Positions 1 to 12,284 of a stretch of 64,000 bases of DNA are shown here, one piece after another. Source of the stretch: Ulva prolifera. Lineage: Eukaryota > Chlorophyta > Ulvophyceae > Ulvales > Ulvaceae. The stretch is from NCBI GenBank assembly GCA_023078555.1, contig CM041201.1:3107713-3171712 (forward strand). Reading direction: 5' to 3'. The position numbers and the translations under genes are program-made. Every line of letters starts with the position of its first letter. Positions within the stretch are counted from its first letter, which is position 1. Under the pieces are notes generated by a model. It made no database searches and was not told the origin of the DNA. It worked only from the letters and a program-made list of their open reading frames with translations.

Positions 1-1
1 G

Positions 2-220
2 GCCGACCTGGTCGTGCTGGAAGGCATGGGACGCGGCATCGAGACGAACCTGCATGCGAAGTTCACGGTCGAGAGCCTGAAGCTCGCGATGATCAAGCAC
101 GAGGAGGTCGCGACGTGTCTAGGGGGGCGGCTGTATGACTGCGTGTGTCAGTACTTCCCGCCCGCGGCCGTGGAGCGCTGTGCGGCAGAGGCGGTGCGAA
201 TCGCCGCGGCGGCTGTGTAG
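2..220 (+). CDS. 3' exon of DUF89-domain phosphatase (PANK2/PANK4-type C-terminus), partial
   Basis: The window opens inside a reading frame that begins ADLVVLEGMGRGIETNL and continues with KHEEVATCLGGRLYDCV before a TAG stop. These are hallmark C-terminal motifs of the DUF89 metal-dependent phosphatase domain found at the end of plant PANK2 and animal PANK4 and as a stand-alone plant protein (At2g17340 type). Family members remove phosphate from damaged 4'-phosphopantetheine-type metabolites in coenzyme A metabolism. Only the last 72 residues are visible, so I cannot say whether a pantothenate kinase domain precedes it. The final 20 residues are an alanine-rich extension beyond the usual family end. 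The neighbouring sulfotransferase gene converges on it from the minus strand. Confidence 0.85.
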   Translation, partial: ADLVVLEGMGRGIETNLHAKFTVESLKLAMIKHEEVATCLGGRLYDCVCQYFPPAAVERCAAEAVRIAAAAV

Positions 221-1377
221 GGTTGCAGACGAAGTGGCTTCAGGTGTACAGGGGGGGTCCGGCGAGTTCAGAAGCGTCGTGCAGCCGGGCGTGCTCATCC
301 GGCGACAGGCTCCGCAGCTGGTGCAGGGTGTAGGTGCGTGGCACGGCAAGGGGCGGCCGCGGGGGTGTGGCCTGCTGCTGAGCAGCGGCAGTCGGTGTGG
401 GCCGCTGTTGGCGTCAATGCCGGCGAGGGGGGATGTGCCGCCGCAGCAGTTCACGGCGGTGGCAGATTCGCCGCTGGCATCCGGGGCCACACCGCATGCA
501 CGTGATGGCGGCTGGCTGGGCGTGCAGGGCGTCTGCGTGGGTTGTTGCTCCTGAGAGGAGGGTGAATGCCTTGCCCCCTGCGCGGTGAGCGCTGCGGGCT
601 GGGCGCCCGTCAACTGGCATAATCCAATGCCAGGCAGCTGCGTCTCATGCGTCTGATGCTCTGGTTCTTCGCCTTACTGTGACTTTGTCTGCTACACGAT
701 TTTTTCGTACTGCCCAGGGCCTTCTCAGCTCGAGCGTGGTGCTGGGGGGGGGCCTCGTGTAGCATGCAACAATTTTGTTTGCTGCGGGTGATGGCGAACC
801 CTGTGGGGTCCTCGTGTAGCATGCCAGTATGATGTCAGTGCTTTGACGAGACCCTGTTGCTGGAGCGATTGGATTGAGAAATCCTAACTGTGTTACAATG
901 GGAAAGGTGAGGTAATAAGCATTGTCACTTAAGAGGGTCATTCTGCTTTGTGCGTGTAGGCATGCACATCTCATCGTTCACATCAAGCATTCCATGAAAC
1001 GTTGGCGAGCTGGCGTTGCTACCGACGCCTTAAGTTGCAGTCATTGACTGCCTCTGCTCAGGCCGCCTCATGCAGCATCTGCCCACACATGCCCTGGACA
1101 CGCCTTAATTGAAATGTTTCTTCTTCACATTCGAGCGCACCAGCACCCAAACGTGCCTGCTCTCAGATCATCGTCCTACCATGTAGCCGATGAGCGATTC
1201 CCTTCCATGTTATTTCTCATGATCTCAAAGAGACCAAAAAGGGGAGACAGCTCATCCGCACGTCCTCGCAAGAATTCAATACGCGCTGCTCAATAAAGAA
1301 AACTGTCTCCAGCACTCAACTGTGCTGGCATCGATACGAAAAGTCAGCTGCGTCTGAGGGACGCTCAGCAGTTCAAC
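221..1377. other. Intergenic / 3' UTRs between convergent genes
   Basis: I see no convincing gene here. The stretch must hold the 3' UTRs of the DUF89 gene (plus) and the sulfotransferase (minus). TTACA at 893-897, which is TGTAA on the minus strand, is a candidate polyadenylation signal for the sulfotransferase. The 15-mer CCTCGTGTAGCATGC occurs twice about 58 bp apart (near 751 and 809), a short direct repeat of unknown meaning. Confidence 0.5.
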
Positions 1378-4300
1378 TCACTCAGCAGCAACACCCGTCA
1401 GCCGGGTGCCAGGCAGCAGTAGGTTCACGAGTGCCTTGAGGTCCCGCAGCGGACCAGAGTACCGAGCCTGCAGGGCCTCGGCCGCCTGAGCCTCGCTCGG
1501 GCTCATCTGCAGCTGCCTCCACGGCCGAGGCACGGCCGGTGGCTGGGGTGGCGCATGCAGCCTGTACTGGGACGCCTCTGCCCCGAGAGCATGCTGCTGC
1601 ACCTGCCTCAACGCCTGCAACCACGAGCCGTCACTGCAGCCTGCGGCGTGGTCAGTGCGACGGACTTGGCAGCGCAAGTCTGAGTGGGGCTTCCAAGTGG
1701 CTTACCCCCTCGGTGTGTTGACCCGTTCATCCGGAGTTGTCAATGTCCTTTACAGGATACGACTCAGAAAAACCCAGATAAATTTTACTGTCGGTTACTT
1801 CATACAAGCACACTGTGCTGCACAGGTTCACCGGGGCTGATGGGAGCAAGGGTAGAACAGGTGGTGCTGTGTCATTGATGCGAATGGCCAGGGACACCAA
1901 CGGGTTGCAGAGCGCAGGGGGCAGTCATGTGCCCCGGTCAGCGCTGTACGGTGTCCTCTTCGCCCCTGGCACCACCCTGTGCCCGTGAAAGGGCACGGCT
2001 GAACCGGTGAGAAACAGGCACCTGGCCACACCAGCAGCCGTCCCCCGCCAGCAGCATTACGTCAAATGCATGCAGACCCGCTATCACCCATTCACGCAGT
2101 TCTCAGAATCGCGTACTTCCTGCCGGCTTGCCCCAAAAGCCATGTTCGCGCAATCGCAGGTACAGTGATGCAGCAAACGTTCTGAGACCAGCGCACTTCG
2201 GCCACACTTCAACACATCAGAGGGTAGTGTCTACTCAGTAGACTACAGCTCAGCACAGCGCAGCACACCTCGGTGGCGGATGCGTTGCCGCGGAATTGCT
2301 CCACGGTGAGAATCAGGAACTGCTCCGGTGGGAAGTACGAGAGCCAGGCCGCGAGCTGCGCGGCGGTGTGGCCGGCGGCGAACGCGTCAAGGCCGACGCG
2401 CCGGCCGCGCCGACACGGCTCAAACGCCTCGCGGCCGGCACGTCGCAACGCGCCGCACGCTTCGAGGCGCATGTGGGGGTACACGCAGCCAAAGCAGTCT
2501 GCCCACGTGCGATTGCTCCCCTGCAACCGCCACCACCCTCACCGACTGCAACACGCAGCCCACAACGGGTGGCATGAAGCACAGGGGGGGTTATGTGCAC
2601 CAAACACCCTGCACTTTGATGACGCAAATCGGCCAATCCCACAGTCGCAGACATGCATGCAAGGAGATACCTCGTCTCGATAAGCCTCACTGTTGTAGAG
2701 TGGAATGCATCCCACACACGTCCGCTTATATGTACCATTCATTCATGCATGGTGTGCATGCATGTGGTGGGCGGGGCTGCGCACCGGCGTGTCGAAGAAG
2801 CAGCCTTGCGCCGTCCGCGGGGACGACTCCTCGCGGCGCGCCACCTCCGCGAACGGCGGCACATCGCACGCCGGCCGGCTGGCCGGGCCCCCGGCTCCAC
2901 AGCGCCGCCGCCGCAGGGACCGCCAGCGCGAGAACGCATGCGTGACTGGATCCTGCAGCCGCACACGGCGTGAGCTTCTGCGACAGCTTTGATAAAGTGG
3001 CGCGAGTGGCGATGGCACCCGATCCCGGCTCGGGCACTCTCTGTGTAACGGCGAGGTGTTGCGGGCATGGTTGGGATGTGCCGGGCTGCGCATGCACTAA
3101 GATGGCGGAGCACAGCGGCTGTGAACAGATGCAGACATAACGATGTGGCGGTCTACAGTTGGCTCAGGCTGGCGCTGCCAGCGGCTGCAGACCAGGAACA
3201 CCATGGAGCCGCATGTGCACACACGTGCAGACGCACACAACACCCTGATTGCGATGGAGCGTTGAAAGCTCTGGTAGCGGTGTATAGACAGGCAAGCAGT
3301 CCATGCTGTTGACAAGGTCCACACAGCCATGGCGTGGTGTGGAGACCGTGAGATGATGCTGACTCTGCGGGGGGCTACAGTTTGTTCTGGGTCTGCGGTG
3401 GCGTGGCCCATCGTGTTGGTGCACGGAACTCTTTCGTTGTCACTGCGCTGAGTGGCTGCCCAAAGTGCTCCCTGCATCCCTGAATCTCCCTGTTTGCCCG
3501 TTCAGCACGTAGTTGCGGGGTTCCTACCTGCAGCACGATGACAAAGCGCGCGTCCGGGGCGACGTGCCGCAGCCGCGGCGCGGCCGCGGCGGTGTGCAGG
3601 TAGCTGCTGCTTGCATCTACCAGCACCGGCCTGCTGCCACTGCTGCGGGCAGCGCCGGGCGCAGCACCCGTGCCAGAGGCATTCACGGCAGCCAGCACGC
3701 CGGGTGGATACGCGTCCAGAAATTGCTGCGTCGACGGCAGCGGCCAGCGATCGAAGAAGTGGACATCCGACAGCGGAGAGGCCACCGTGCCGTTCCTGCA
3801 AGGTCTGACGGGAATGTGGTTTTCGTGGGCTGGGTGTGGTGAGGGGAGGAGATCTCCCGGAAGCGGGCACCAGGAACAGCGCTCTGCGGTACCATCATTG
3901 GATCAACTCAGCACAGTCAGCATGGTTTGATCGTATGCACTGAACCTGGCTAGTGGATCCAATACAGGTGGGAATCTCGTTAATCCATTCATGCGCGTCC
4001 GCCCCACGGCAGTCGAGGCCGTTGCAATGGGCAGTGAGACACGCTGACGCTGACTTGAGAGAGAGAAAAGGAAAATAGCTATCCAAGAAGGCTATCTATC
4101 TCTGACTGCACACAGGCTGGCTAGCCGAGCTGCTCTGGACGCCAAGGACGGCGCGCACATGGTGGTTCGGAGGGCGGTGGCGAAGGCCGGGTGGCCGCGC
4201 AGGGCGGAAGCGAGCCACGCGGTGATGGAGGTGCTGGCGCTCATGATGAACAGCGTACGCACGGCGGGCGGAAGTGGCGTGATCGCCGCGGCGGGCGGCT

Positions 4301-6125
4301 CCTCTGAGCCGGGGCAGAAATCGGTGGCGTTGTACGACAGCGAGGCGGGTGCGGGCATGCGGAAGCCGAGGCCCTGCAGGCAGCAGGAGAGCAGGAGTTC
4401 GTTGCCGTGGCGAGGTGGGTGATGGACTTGTTGTGGTCATGTGTTACAAGGACAAAGTCGGAGTGGCCGGTAGGGCAACGAACAAGCATGCCAGTGCCCC
4501 AATGCATGCGCGGCAGGAGATGTACACCCACGTCGAACCCGAACACGGCGCTTGTTGTGGTCATGTGTGTTGGTGATGGTATGCTGGCACAAGCACATCA
4601 TAGAGCAAGGGTACCGTGCACATTCGGCTGACCCTTACCAGGCATCTGGGCCGAACACCGGCTATGATAGAATCTGTTCTGATCCAGCCTATGATAGAAC
4701 CTGTTCTGGTAGGCAGATGCTGTGCGCCACGGTGAGGACATGTGAACGTTGTGTTGTTGGAGCGGGGTGTGTGACGGATTGACAGGGTCAATGTCACTGT
4801 GAATTGGAAGCTTGAACACGCTGATGCTGAGGAGACCGCATAGCGCTGAGGCCGGCCTCGCAGAACACATCAATCAAGGTGAGATTGGATGGTGGGTCCC
4901 TCTGCAGGGACTCGTCCTTCCTACCTAGCGCCCGTCACGCCACCTGCACCAGGCTGCTGAGCCACAGCGCTTGCTTGAACATAACGCTCACAGCCTCATA
5001 AGATACCCGCACGTACTGCTAGCGCCTACAAGAGCAGGGCCCCCCCGCTCGCAGAAGCCGCACCCCCAAGGCCCACTCCACGACCATCAAATAGGCGGCG
5101 CATGCAGGACGTTGGGAATGACCGAGGCCCGACTGTGCATGCAGCGCACCAGTGAGGCGACCGCGGCCTGAGCCCGGCGGTGCCGTTCCCCGCCGCTCAC
5201 CTCCCACTCACGCGCCTGCACATCTCGCGGCAGCTGCTGCGCCTCCGCACGGCGTCCCGCTGGCAAGCCGCCGCGGAGCGCCTTCACCTCGGCTGCCATC
5301 CACTGCTCCGTGAGAAGCCCCGCCCTCGAAACGGCTGCGTAGGCATCTCCGCCAGGCATCCAGCGCAGGGGGCCCAGAGGGGGGGCGGAGGGGGGCGCCG
5401 CTTGCAGCTGGACAGGCAGCCGGCTGGCGGTGGTGCAGGGGCCAAGTATGCTGTCCTGCCTCCTACATGGGTGCGAGGGAGGGATACGGGAGGTGTTAAT
5501 ACGCTTGGGCATGCTTACGGCAGTGGATTGCCGGACCAAGACTTCGCATGCATGGTCGCATTGGCTGCACTGGTTGGTTGGTATGACGGAAGTAGGGCAA
5601 TGCTGTGGCCGACAGTAGCGGCACCAGCGTCCGCCTATCGCAGGATCTGGGATGTGCTGGAAGTCAGACACACAGAGCACTTCCCATTTCATGCGTATGC
5701 ATCCCTCATAAGAATTTAAATTCAATGAATGGGGCACGGTCTAACACATGCACGCATGTGACGACATCGAAACGTGTACATCCACAGGGCGCTGCCGTGC
5801 ATGCTTGGGTGCAAAGCAGCATCCACAAACCGGCAGCGCCGGCCGGTGTGCTGTGGCAGCGTCCAGGCGAGGCGGCGCACCGGACCACCGTGCCCCCACA
5901 CGGCATCTGCCCAAGCGCCCGCGCTGCCGCCGCCGAGCTCTGCTCGACCTGGATGGTGCGCGGCAGCATGGAGCGCAGGCCGGCGCTGGGAAGCGCGTGA
6001 AGGGCGCCGGAGATGGTGACGATGAGGAGCGTCACGGCGAGGCATACGGCGAGCAGGAGGTTGACGGCGAGTGCGAGCATCGTGCGTGGCACGACGGCCG
6101 CCGGCAACTCTCGCGTGGCCGCCAT
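1378..6125 (-). CDS. Type II membrane (Golgi-type) sulfotransferase, 7 exons
   Basis: Model on the minus strand: 6125-5881, 5423-5150, 4373-4159, 3795-3528, 2952-2785, 2520-2269, 1614-1378. All phases close, giving about 552 residues. Exon 1 has a short cytoplasmic tail and one hydrophobic segment (LALAVNLLLAVCLAVTLLIV), the topology of Golgi type II transferases. Exon 3 carries the degenerate 5'-PAPS loop region (LFIMSASTSITAWLASAL, then GHPAF). Exon 4 has HFFDR and VDASSSYLHT, and its end joins exon 5 as VIVLQ-DPVTHAFSRW, the 3'-PAPS motif (usually RDPV). Exon 6 has the family signature LAAWLSYFPPEQFLIL. The product should transfer sulfate from PAPS to glycans or glycoproteins, perhaps of the cell wall. 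The canonical loop Lys is not evident. An upstream ATG at 6215 is in frame, but 6125 has the better context (CCCATGG). Exon 1's donor and exon 3's donor are the least certain boundaries. Confidence 0.8.
4427..4568 (+). repeat. Short dispersed repeat copy with 18-bp flanking direct repeats
   Basis: CTTGTTGTGGTCATGTGT occurs at 4427-4444 and again, identically, at 4551-4568. It brackets 106 bp that begin TACAAGGACAAAGTCGGAGT and continue with GGCCGGTAGGGCAACGAACAAG. The same core recurs near 13381, 31221, 31371 and 31581 and inverted near 13561, 16486, 31791 and 31951. Flanking identical repeats look like a target-site duplication of a SINE-like insertion. It lies in the sulfotransferase intron between exons 2 and 3, antisense to that gene. 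Confidence 0.7.
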
Positions 6126-8512
6126 GGGGTATGACTTCCGGAGCGTCGCTTGAGAAGTGCTGGGTCGTGATGCAGCTGGTGGGGAGGTGGCTGCAGGAGC
6201 CGTTGGATCCTGCATGTGTGGGAGCGCGTAAAAGTGTGGCGGGGGTCAGCCTGTGATAGCATCGGCAAGGGAGGAGGAGGATGGCCATGGTCAGGCATGA
6301 ATATATAGTCGTGGCAAACCCCTGTCGGGTTCGATGTTCAGGAGGACCGTGCTAGGCTCCAACGAAAATGACTGTGATTGGGGCGTGATCAACTGGCATG
6401 CAGAGCTACCCAGGCGCCTGCACGGTTGCGCAAGGCCTGTATCACCCGTTCAGCATTGTAGTTTACGTTTGGAGCTGGCTCACTGTGTTTGGCCAACCGT
6501 GGAGGGGTTTGGCCCCGCGGGCATTCAAGTTGAAATCGCTGGATGGGTCATGACTCGTAGGTCCGAGGGCCTACAGCGAATACATTAGCGAGACTGCAAG
6601 AGCCTCACACTATTATTGCTTGTTGTGAGGTGTACGGCAAGTGAGACCGCTATCGAGGGCGGCTGGGTAGTGCTCCGCATAGCACTGTTCGAACTGCATT
6701 GAGTTTTCAATCGGGTGTACTGCCTGGCCCCAGAGGCTAAGCCAACTTGAGGAAAGCAAAAGAGCTAGAGAGCCTGTGTGTGCATCGGGCATCATCGCTT
6801 GGCCTACATCTACTCGGTGTGCTTCACCGAATCGATTCAGCAACGGGCGCGTTCACGACATCGCGACGGATGCGGGCTAGTGACCTATCAATATTGGCAC
6901 GCACATCACAAGAAGAGATTTCGAAAACTGCAGTAGACAAGGTGCGGACCGCATGGGGAGGGAACGCACATGATGCCTGGTTTACAGCAACAGAAGGTCC
7001 AGGCCACTGCGGTCAGCACATGCAATTGACCAGGCCGGCTTCGTTGCACACAGGCGCAAATCGCCTGAACTGATACTAAGCGCAGTCAATACAGCTGGTT
7101 ACTATGTGTGCTGAAAACCATACCTGTGCCGCACTAACTTCGGACCGTGCAATTCAGGCTCCCTCACTCATTGCTTGGCCAGATTGGGGACAGTCCACTA
7201 CCATGCAGGAACGGGCCGCTGTATGGCTGCCAGGAATAAACACAGGAAAAAGGATGTAAGAAATGTGTAGAGTATGATCGGTGTCACGGACTGGCAGCGT
7301 GTCGGCTTGATCGCAGAAGCTTCAGGCTGAGAACAGGCAAATGAAACGTGCCCGTTCGGTCGACTTTAAACTTATGCCTGTTGGGCTCGGACCTGCAAAC
7401 TACTTAGACGATGTTAGAGGCCTCACATGAGATAGCACAGCCGAGGCTGGCGTGCAGTTCGTGCGTCTGTGCTGCGTGCAGCGTTCGACTGTCTAGGTTG
7501 CAGCCGAGAGGCGCCTTGGGGCATCCGAGCCAAGATGCGCGAAGAACAGATCATCAACACGGTCGTCGACACGTCAGCGGTGCACTGTGAGTGTGCCCGC
7601 CAGGATGAGTTGAAGACCCCACTGGCGCCATACTTTTGGGAACGCCAACAGTGTTGTCAATGTGCAGCTCACAACATGAACAAAAAAAAATTAAAACTTC
7701 ACGTGGACCTGTCCTGGTCACCATCGAGGTTGGTGCACCTCAAGTGGACGCAGCAACACAGCGCCGTTGATGTTCACTGAAGGTGCTGCCTAGCAGCGTT
7801 TCCCTCATTTTCCGTGCCGGCATCCTGATAAGCCTTAACGCCATTGTGAAATAGCCGACCTTTCCACTGTGATGCCAATGCGTACCTCACACATCCTAGC
7901 ATACCATTAATCCATGCACTGTCGCCGCGCGTTGGCCATCTGGCCAAGCGGCGCCACCAGGGGCTCTCCAACCCTGCCCCCCCCCCCCTTCCCCCCCCTC
8001 CTGCCCTAATTTCCACTCCTGCCACACCGCCCGATCACCACAGCAACTCATTAAGAGCCCTTCACAAAGTTGTTAGTGCCGGAGCTCATTTGTATGCGGA
8101 TATTCAGCATGGCTTAGATAGGGAACACACTTTCTACGCAATCTTTCTTTGGCCGGTAATATGTAATCACCGAATACATGGCGATTAAATCAATGCGGTT
8201 TCACCACATCCGCTAATTTCCGCCGGGGTGTTGCTTTGCCATGCCACGCCGCTGCGCTGCCGGGAGGTGTTCCGTCAGGGGGCGCTAGCCACATGGCAGA
8301 AGACAGTGTGCATACGCTATTGAGGGCCTCTAGGTAGGCAGCCTCGCCGCATGCCTGTGGCGACAGGTGTGGTCTCGAGGTGGCCGCGGGCCCTCGGCAA
8401 TGCGTATGTCTCACAGTTGCTGCACGCCGCTGCCGCATGGCAGGTCTGCGGGTGTGCCGTAGGGGGCGGTCTAGGCCCCGTGGGAGGGGCGGGGGAAAAG
8501 AGGGGGGGGTGC

Positions 8513-8514
<2 letters not shown>

Positions 8515-8552
<38 letters not shown>
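8515..8552. repeat. Poly-G tract, 38 bases
   Basis: An uninterrupted run of 38 G at 8515-8552, preceded by G-rich sequence from about 8461. It can form G-quadruplexes and its length may be assembly-dependent. Confidence 0.95.
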
Positions 8553-8751
8553 CTCATGCGGAGTCGCACATCAAATGTTTGGATTCCAAGCATGGGTCAA
8601 TCTCAAGTGTACTGGTAGCTGGCGGACGGGGCCGGGCAGCAACCCCCGCCCCTTCCCTGCGGCCGCGACTCCTTGGTAAGGCAGACTCTGTTCCCGCACT
8701 CCTTGACAAAGCCTGCCGCACGGCTCGCGCGTCACTGTGCAGCCTGTCACA

Positions 8752-8928
8752 ATGACAAACTCGCCGAGGCAGCGCCGCATGCCCCGCACACTCTCACGCT
8801 GCCACCCGATCGCTTCAACCCTGCGCAGCATGCAGCAGAGCCCCGCATCTCCGGGCGCCCACCCTGCCCGACTCCCCACCGCCGTGTTGCCAGCGCCACT
8901 TGCAGCAAGAGTGCAGCCTGGATCAAAG
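8752..8928 (+). other. Candidate orphan 5' coding exon
   Basis: An ATG at 8752 opens 59 codons (MTNSPRQRRMPRTLSRCHP...) rich in Arg, Ser, Pro and Ala with almost no acids, like an organelle transit peptide. It ends at AAG followed by GTAAGC, a strong donor, at 8929. I find no matching downstream exon before the dehydrogenase gene at 10397, so this may be the first exon of a gene I cannot follow, an unannotated upstream exon, or chance. Confidence 0.25.
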
Positions 8929-9462
8929 GTAAGCAGGGGCGGTCGTAACAGCCACAGCGTTTCACCACCACGGGCGGCACAGCGCATCCTCAGCGCTGGC
9001 CTGGCGCTGTACTTGCATGGACCATGGCAAGCCGGGCGTAGTCATGTTAATGTGTGATGCTGTGGGGTGCCGGATGGCGTGCATGCATGGGCGAGCTGGC
9101 CAGCATTGGGACATGCACAGGGCTTGGCCAAGGCCTGCCTGGGTGGAGTGCTGTGGAAGAAGTGGTTGGGCTGTGGTTTGTGCGTGTTTTTTGGGTGTAC
9201 CTGGGTGTTCCTTGAGTTGCCTGCCTGCCGTTGCTGTACGGAGCTGCTTGTGATATGTGGGTGATTTGTTAGGTTGTGCTGGCTTGTTACTGGCGGTGCT
9301 ATCAGCAGCTGTCTCTCTGGCCTTCTCCTTGTGACCCGAATTGTGTCCTGTGCATTGTGTCCTGTGCGCTGCTTGTGCGAAGTGATCGTGTCTGTGGTTG
9401 CTGCAGCTCTCTCGGCGTGCACCGGATCAAATGGCCGGATCGAATGGCCTGAGGTTTTGTAA

Positions 9463-9518
9463 TCTGATGCACCTTTCGATCCAGGTGTGATCACACCTGG
9501 ATCGAAAGGTGCATCAGA
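9463..9518. repeat. Perfect 56-bp palindrome
   Basis: The 28 bases 9463-9490 are the exact reverse complement of 9491-9518 with no spacer; the centre reads GGTGTGATCACACC. Symmetry stops at 9462/9519. No gene overlaps it convincingly. It lies about 290 bp upstream of the tandem duplication. Confidence 0.95.
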
Positions 9519-10396
9519 GAAGTCCCCTTACTCTGTTGGAGCATCATGCAATTCACACATGACAGCCATCCTGACCTAACACCTGCATGCAGCTGCAGGG
9601 TCCTTCGCATAATGGGAGCAGTCATTGTGGTAGCGCAAGCGACGATGATACATAAACTGTGGTGTTCGCAAGCCTGACCTGTCACAGTGCCCAATGCCAT
9701 TGCTGTCTGGATTCAAGCCTTCAGCGTTTGTGGAAGATGGGAGGATTGACGCAAACAAGCACGCTGACTCACCCAAGCTTGGCCAAGGCAGGCGTTCGCT
9801 TCTGTGCATACTCCTGGCATCGTGACGCCCGAGTGCCACATACATGAGGTCCTGAGTTTGCAGTCTGGGCAAAGGCAGCGGGAATGTGGCGAAAGAGTCG
9901 CAATAGGCTACATGCGTTCCTGTATCGAGATACGTCTGCGTCGCTGAGTAGATCCTGACTGATGACGAGATCGTGGCTCTCAACGCAATGGTGGTGGTGG
10001 GCCATTAGGCACAAGTGCATGCAGTGGTCTCGGCCAGCATGCGTTGTTAAAGTGCCGCGAGCGCTGGACTTGAGCACAGCTACATAGCTGATTAGCTTGC
10101 ACAGTTTGCGTACCTTGCGCATTCTCACAGTGGTTTGTTGTTGGCTGCGTCAGTTTTGGACAGGTTTGCTTCAGATTGTCGACTGTGCCATTAGAGGTAT
10201 GCGTCTTTGAGATTGCACCAGTCAGTTCTTGCAATGGTCAATCGACCGTCACGATCATGAATGCCACTGCCTTCGTGTGCCCTTCCATGCGTATGGTCGC
10301 TGCAGGCTGGCCGGTTGATCAGTTTGTTAATGTGCCAGCGTGCCCAGGAGCGTCCGTCGGGTCGTGGCTGACGGAAGCATTTGACTGTATGCAGAT

Positions 10397-12284
10397 ATGT
10401 CGTTCACTGTTCCAAAGGTGAAGAATAAGCATTTTGAGAAGTATGTGGAGCAGATGCCCTCATGCGAGTCGAAAACATATGCAATCACAGGCACAACATC
10501 AGGTACTTTCGGATTATGCCTTCGCGTCATGTTGCAGCCTTGAACGCCGCCATCAACACTGGCCCAAATGATTTTGTGCTTTGCTGCTGCAGGAATGGGA
10601 TTTCATGCTATGCAAACCTACGTCATGAAAGGCGCCCATGTGCTGGCACTGAACAGGCCATCCGAAAGGGCCACTGAGGCGTGCAAGCAGGTTGAAGATG
10701 CGTGTGCGGATAAGCCCGGCGCAGGTAGAATCACACAGGTCTCCTGTGATCTTCAGAGCTTCGAGAGCGTGCGATCTGCAGGGGCAGAGGTGATGAAAGT
10801 GCTCGATGCTGCTGGCTTAGACGCCCTGGTCTGCAACGCAGGTATGGTGAAATAAGACAACAGACGATGAGTCTGCAACAGCATGCTGCTACGTTGCCTG
10901 TGCTAGCATGTGCACATGCACCAGTTTTCATTGCACAGCAGCCTTGTTTATGTTGTCCCTGCTCTGCTTTGCGCCCGTTCCCTCGTCCGTACTCCATTCC
11001 ACAGCAGCCTGCACATCTCATGCAACAGGCTTGCACCGAGGGGTGCCCTCAATCAAGCCGGTCACACCAGCGCCCAATAAATGTTTGTGATGAGGCCCGC
11101 TTGTGGATACAGGGAGACACGCTGGCTTGCATGCCAGGCGCGCGCGCGCGTGTGTGTGTGTGTGTGTGAATGTGAATGTAGTAAAGTAAAGTTGAATTTA
11201 CTGAGCTGTATCCTGAAGTGAGGGTGCATGTAACTCGAAGAATCCTGAATTGAGGGTGCATGCAACTCGTGTACCACACGCTGACCAGCTCTCTGTCCCT
11301 GGTAGGCGTGGTAGCATGTTGCCCTGCCTCGTCATCTAGCTCACCGTGAGCTGCTGCAGGGGTGATGGCACTGCCAGACAAGGCCACGGGCGACGGCTAC
11401 GACGTGCAGATGCAGACCAACCACCTCTCGCACTTCCTCCTCACCTCCATCCTCCTGCCAGCCCTGCAGACGGCTGCTGCGCAGTCGGGCAGCGCCCGCC
11501 TCGTCTGCCACAGCAGTGCAGCCCGCAAGGGGCCAAAGACGCCCTGCAACGCAAAGTACTATGGCAAGAACGGTGGCGACCTGGGCGGTGATCAGCTCGG
11601 GGCACGCTGGGAGCGATATCATCAGAGCAAGCTCGCAAACATTCTCTTTGCTGGCGCCCTGAAGGTGCGAGGGCTGACCGGCTGCGGTCTACATGCGCCT
11701 GGTGCCCATCACGTGCATGCACACGGCCGCACAATGGCATTGGATGCATGCCCACCAGCTGCGACCAGTGGGCCCACCAGAGCTCGCCTGCTCTCGAAAA
11801 CTGCATGGGTGCATGGGTTCTCGGCACGACGCAGAATCACCTCAGCGACAGCGCACCGATTCCACGTGCTCGTAGGCCATAGGACAGCAATGACATGGGG
11901 GTGCTGATTTTATAGGACAAGCTGGCGGAGAAGGGCATCACCAACATCATCTGCACCACCGCGGTGCCCGGCCTCGCGGCCTCAAACCTGCAGGCAACCA
12001 CGGCCGACCACGGCGGCGGCTTTGGGCTGCAGTTCCTGATGCGCTTCGCACAGTCCGCAGAGGACGGCACTCTGCCGCTGCTGGAGTGCACCTCTGGGCC
12101 CGACACCGAGTCGGGGGACCTCATCACGCCTGGAAACCACGGTCCGCTATCGTGGATGTTTGGTGACAGCCTCTCTGGGTGGCCTAAGAAGCAAGTCGTG
12201 GAGGTGCTATGCTCTTCTGAGGAGGGCAAGAAGATCCTGTGGGAGCAGTCGGAGCTGGCGGTGGGGCCTTTCTTTTCAGAGTGA
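10397..12284 (+). CDS. Short-chain dehydrogenase/reductase, copy 1 (4 exons)
   Basis: Exons 10397-10502, 10593-10841, 11360-11664 and 11916-12284 join in phase to 342 residues. This is an NAD(P)-dependent short-chain dehydrogenase of the retinol-dehydrogenase/WWOX/protochlorophyllide-reductase-like group. The Rossmann motif TGTTSGMG spans the exon 1-2 junction, NAGV spans exon 2-3, QTNHLSHF supplies the structural Asn, CHSSA the catalytic Ser and YHQSK the catalytic Tyr and Lys. Exon 4 has the VPG turn and a C-terminal segment ending in EEGKKILWEQSE. No transit peptide is visible. Intron 2 contains a short alternating GC/GT tract near 11141-11167. TGTAA at 12558-12562 is the likely polyadenylation signal. 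The substrate cannot be predicted. Protein identity to copy 2 is about 91% by my count of 29 differences. Confidence 0.9.

Larger units (their letters stand above)
6216..9745. other. Gene-poor stretch
   Basis: No ORF here shows recognisable family similarity. The stretch holds the presumed sulfotransferase promoter near 6216-6350, a C-rich tract (about 7977-7998), the 38-base G tract, one candidate orphan exon (8752-8928) and the 56-bp palindrome, described separately. The remaining open frames are short, compositionally mixed and lack paired splice sites. Confidence 0.5.
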
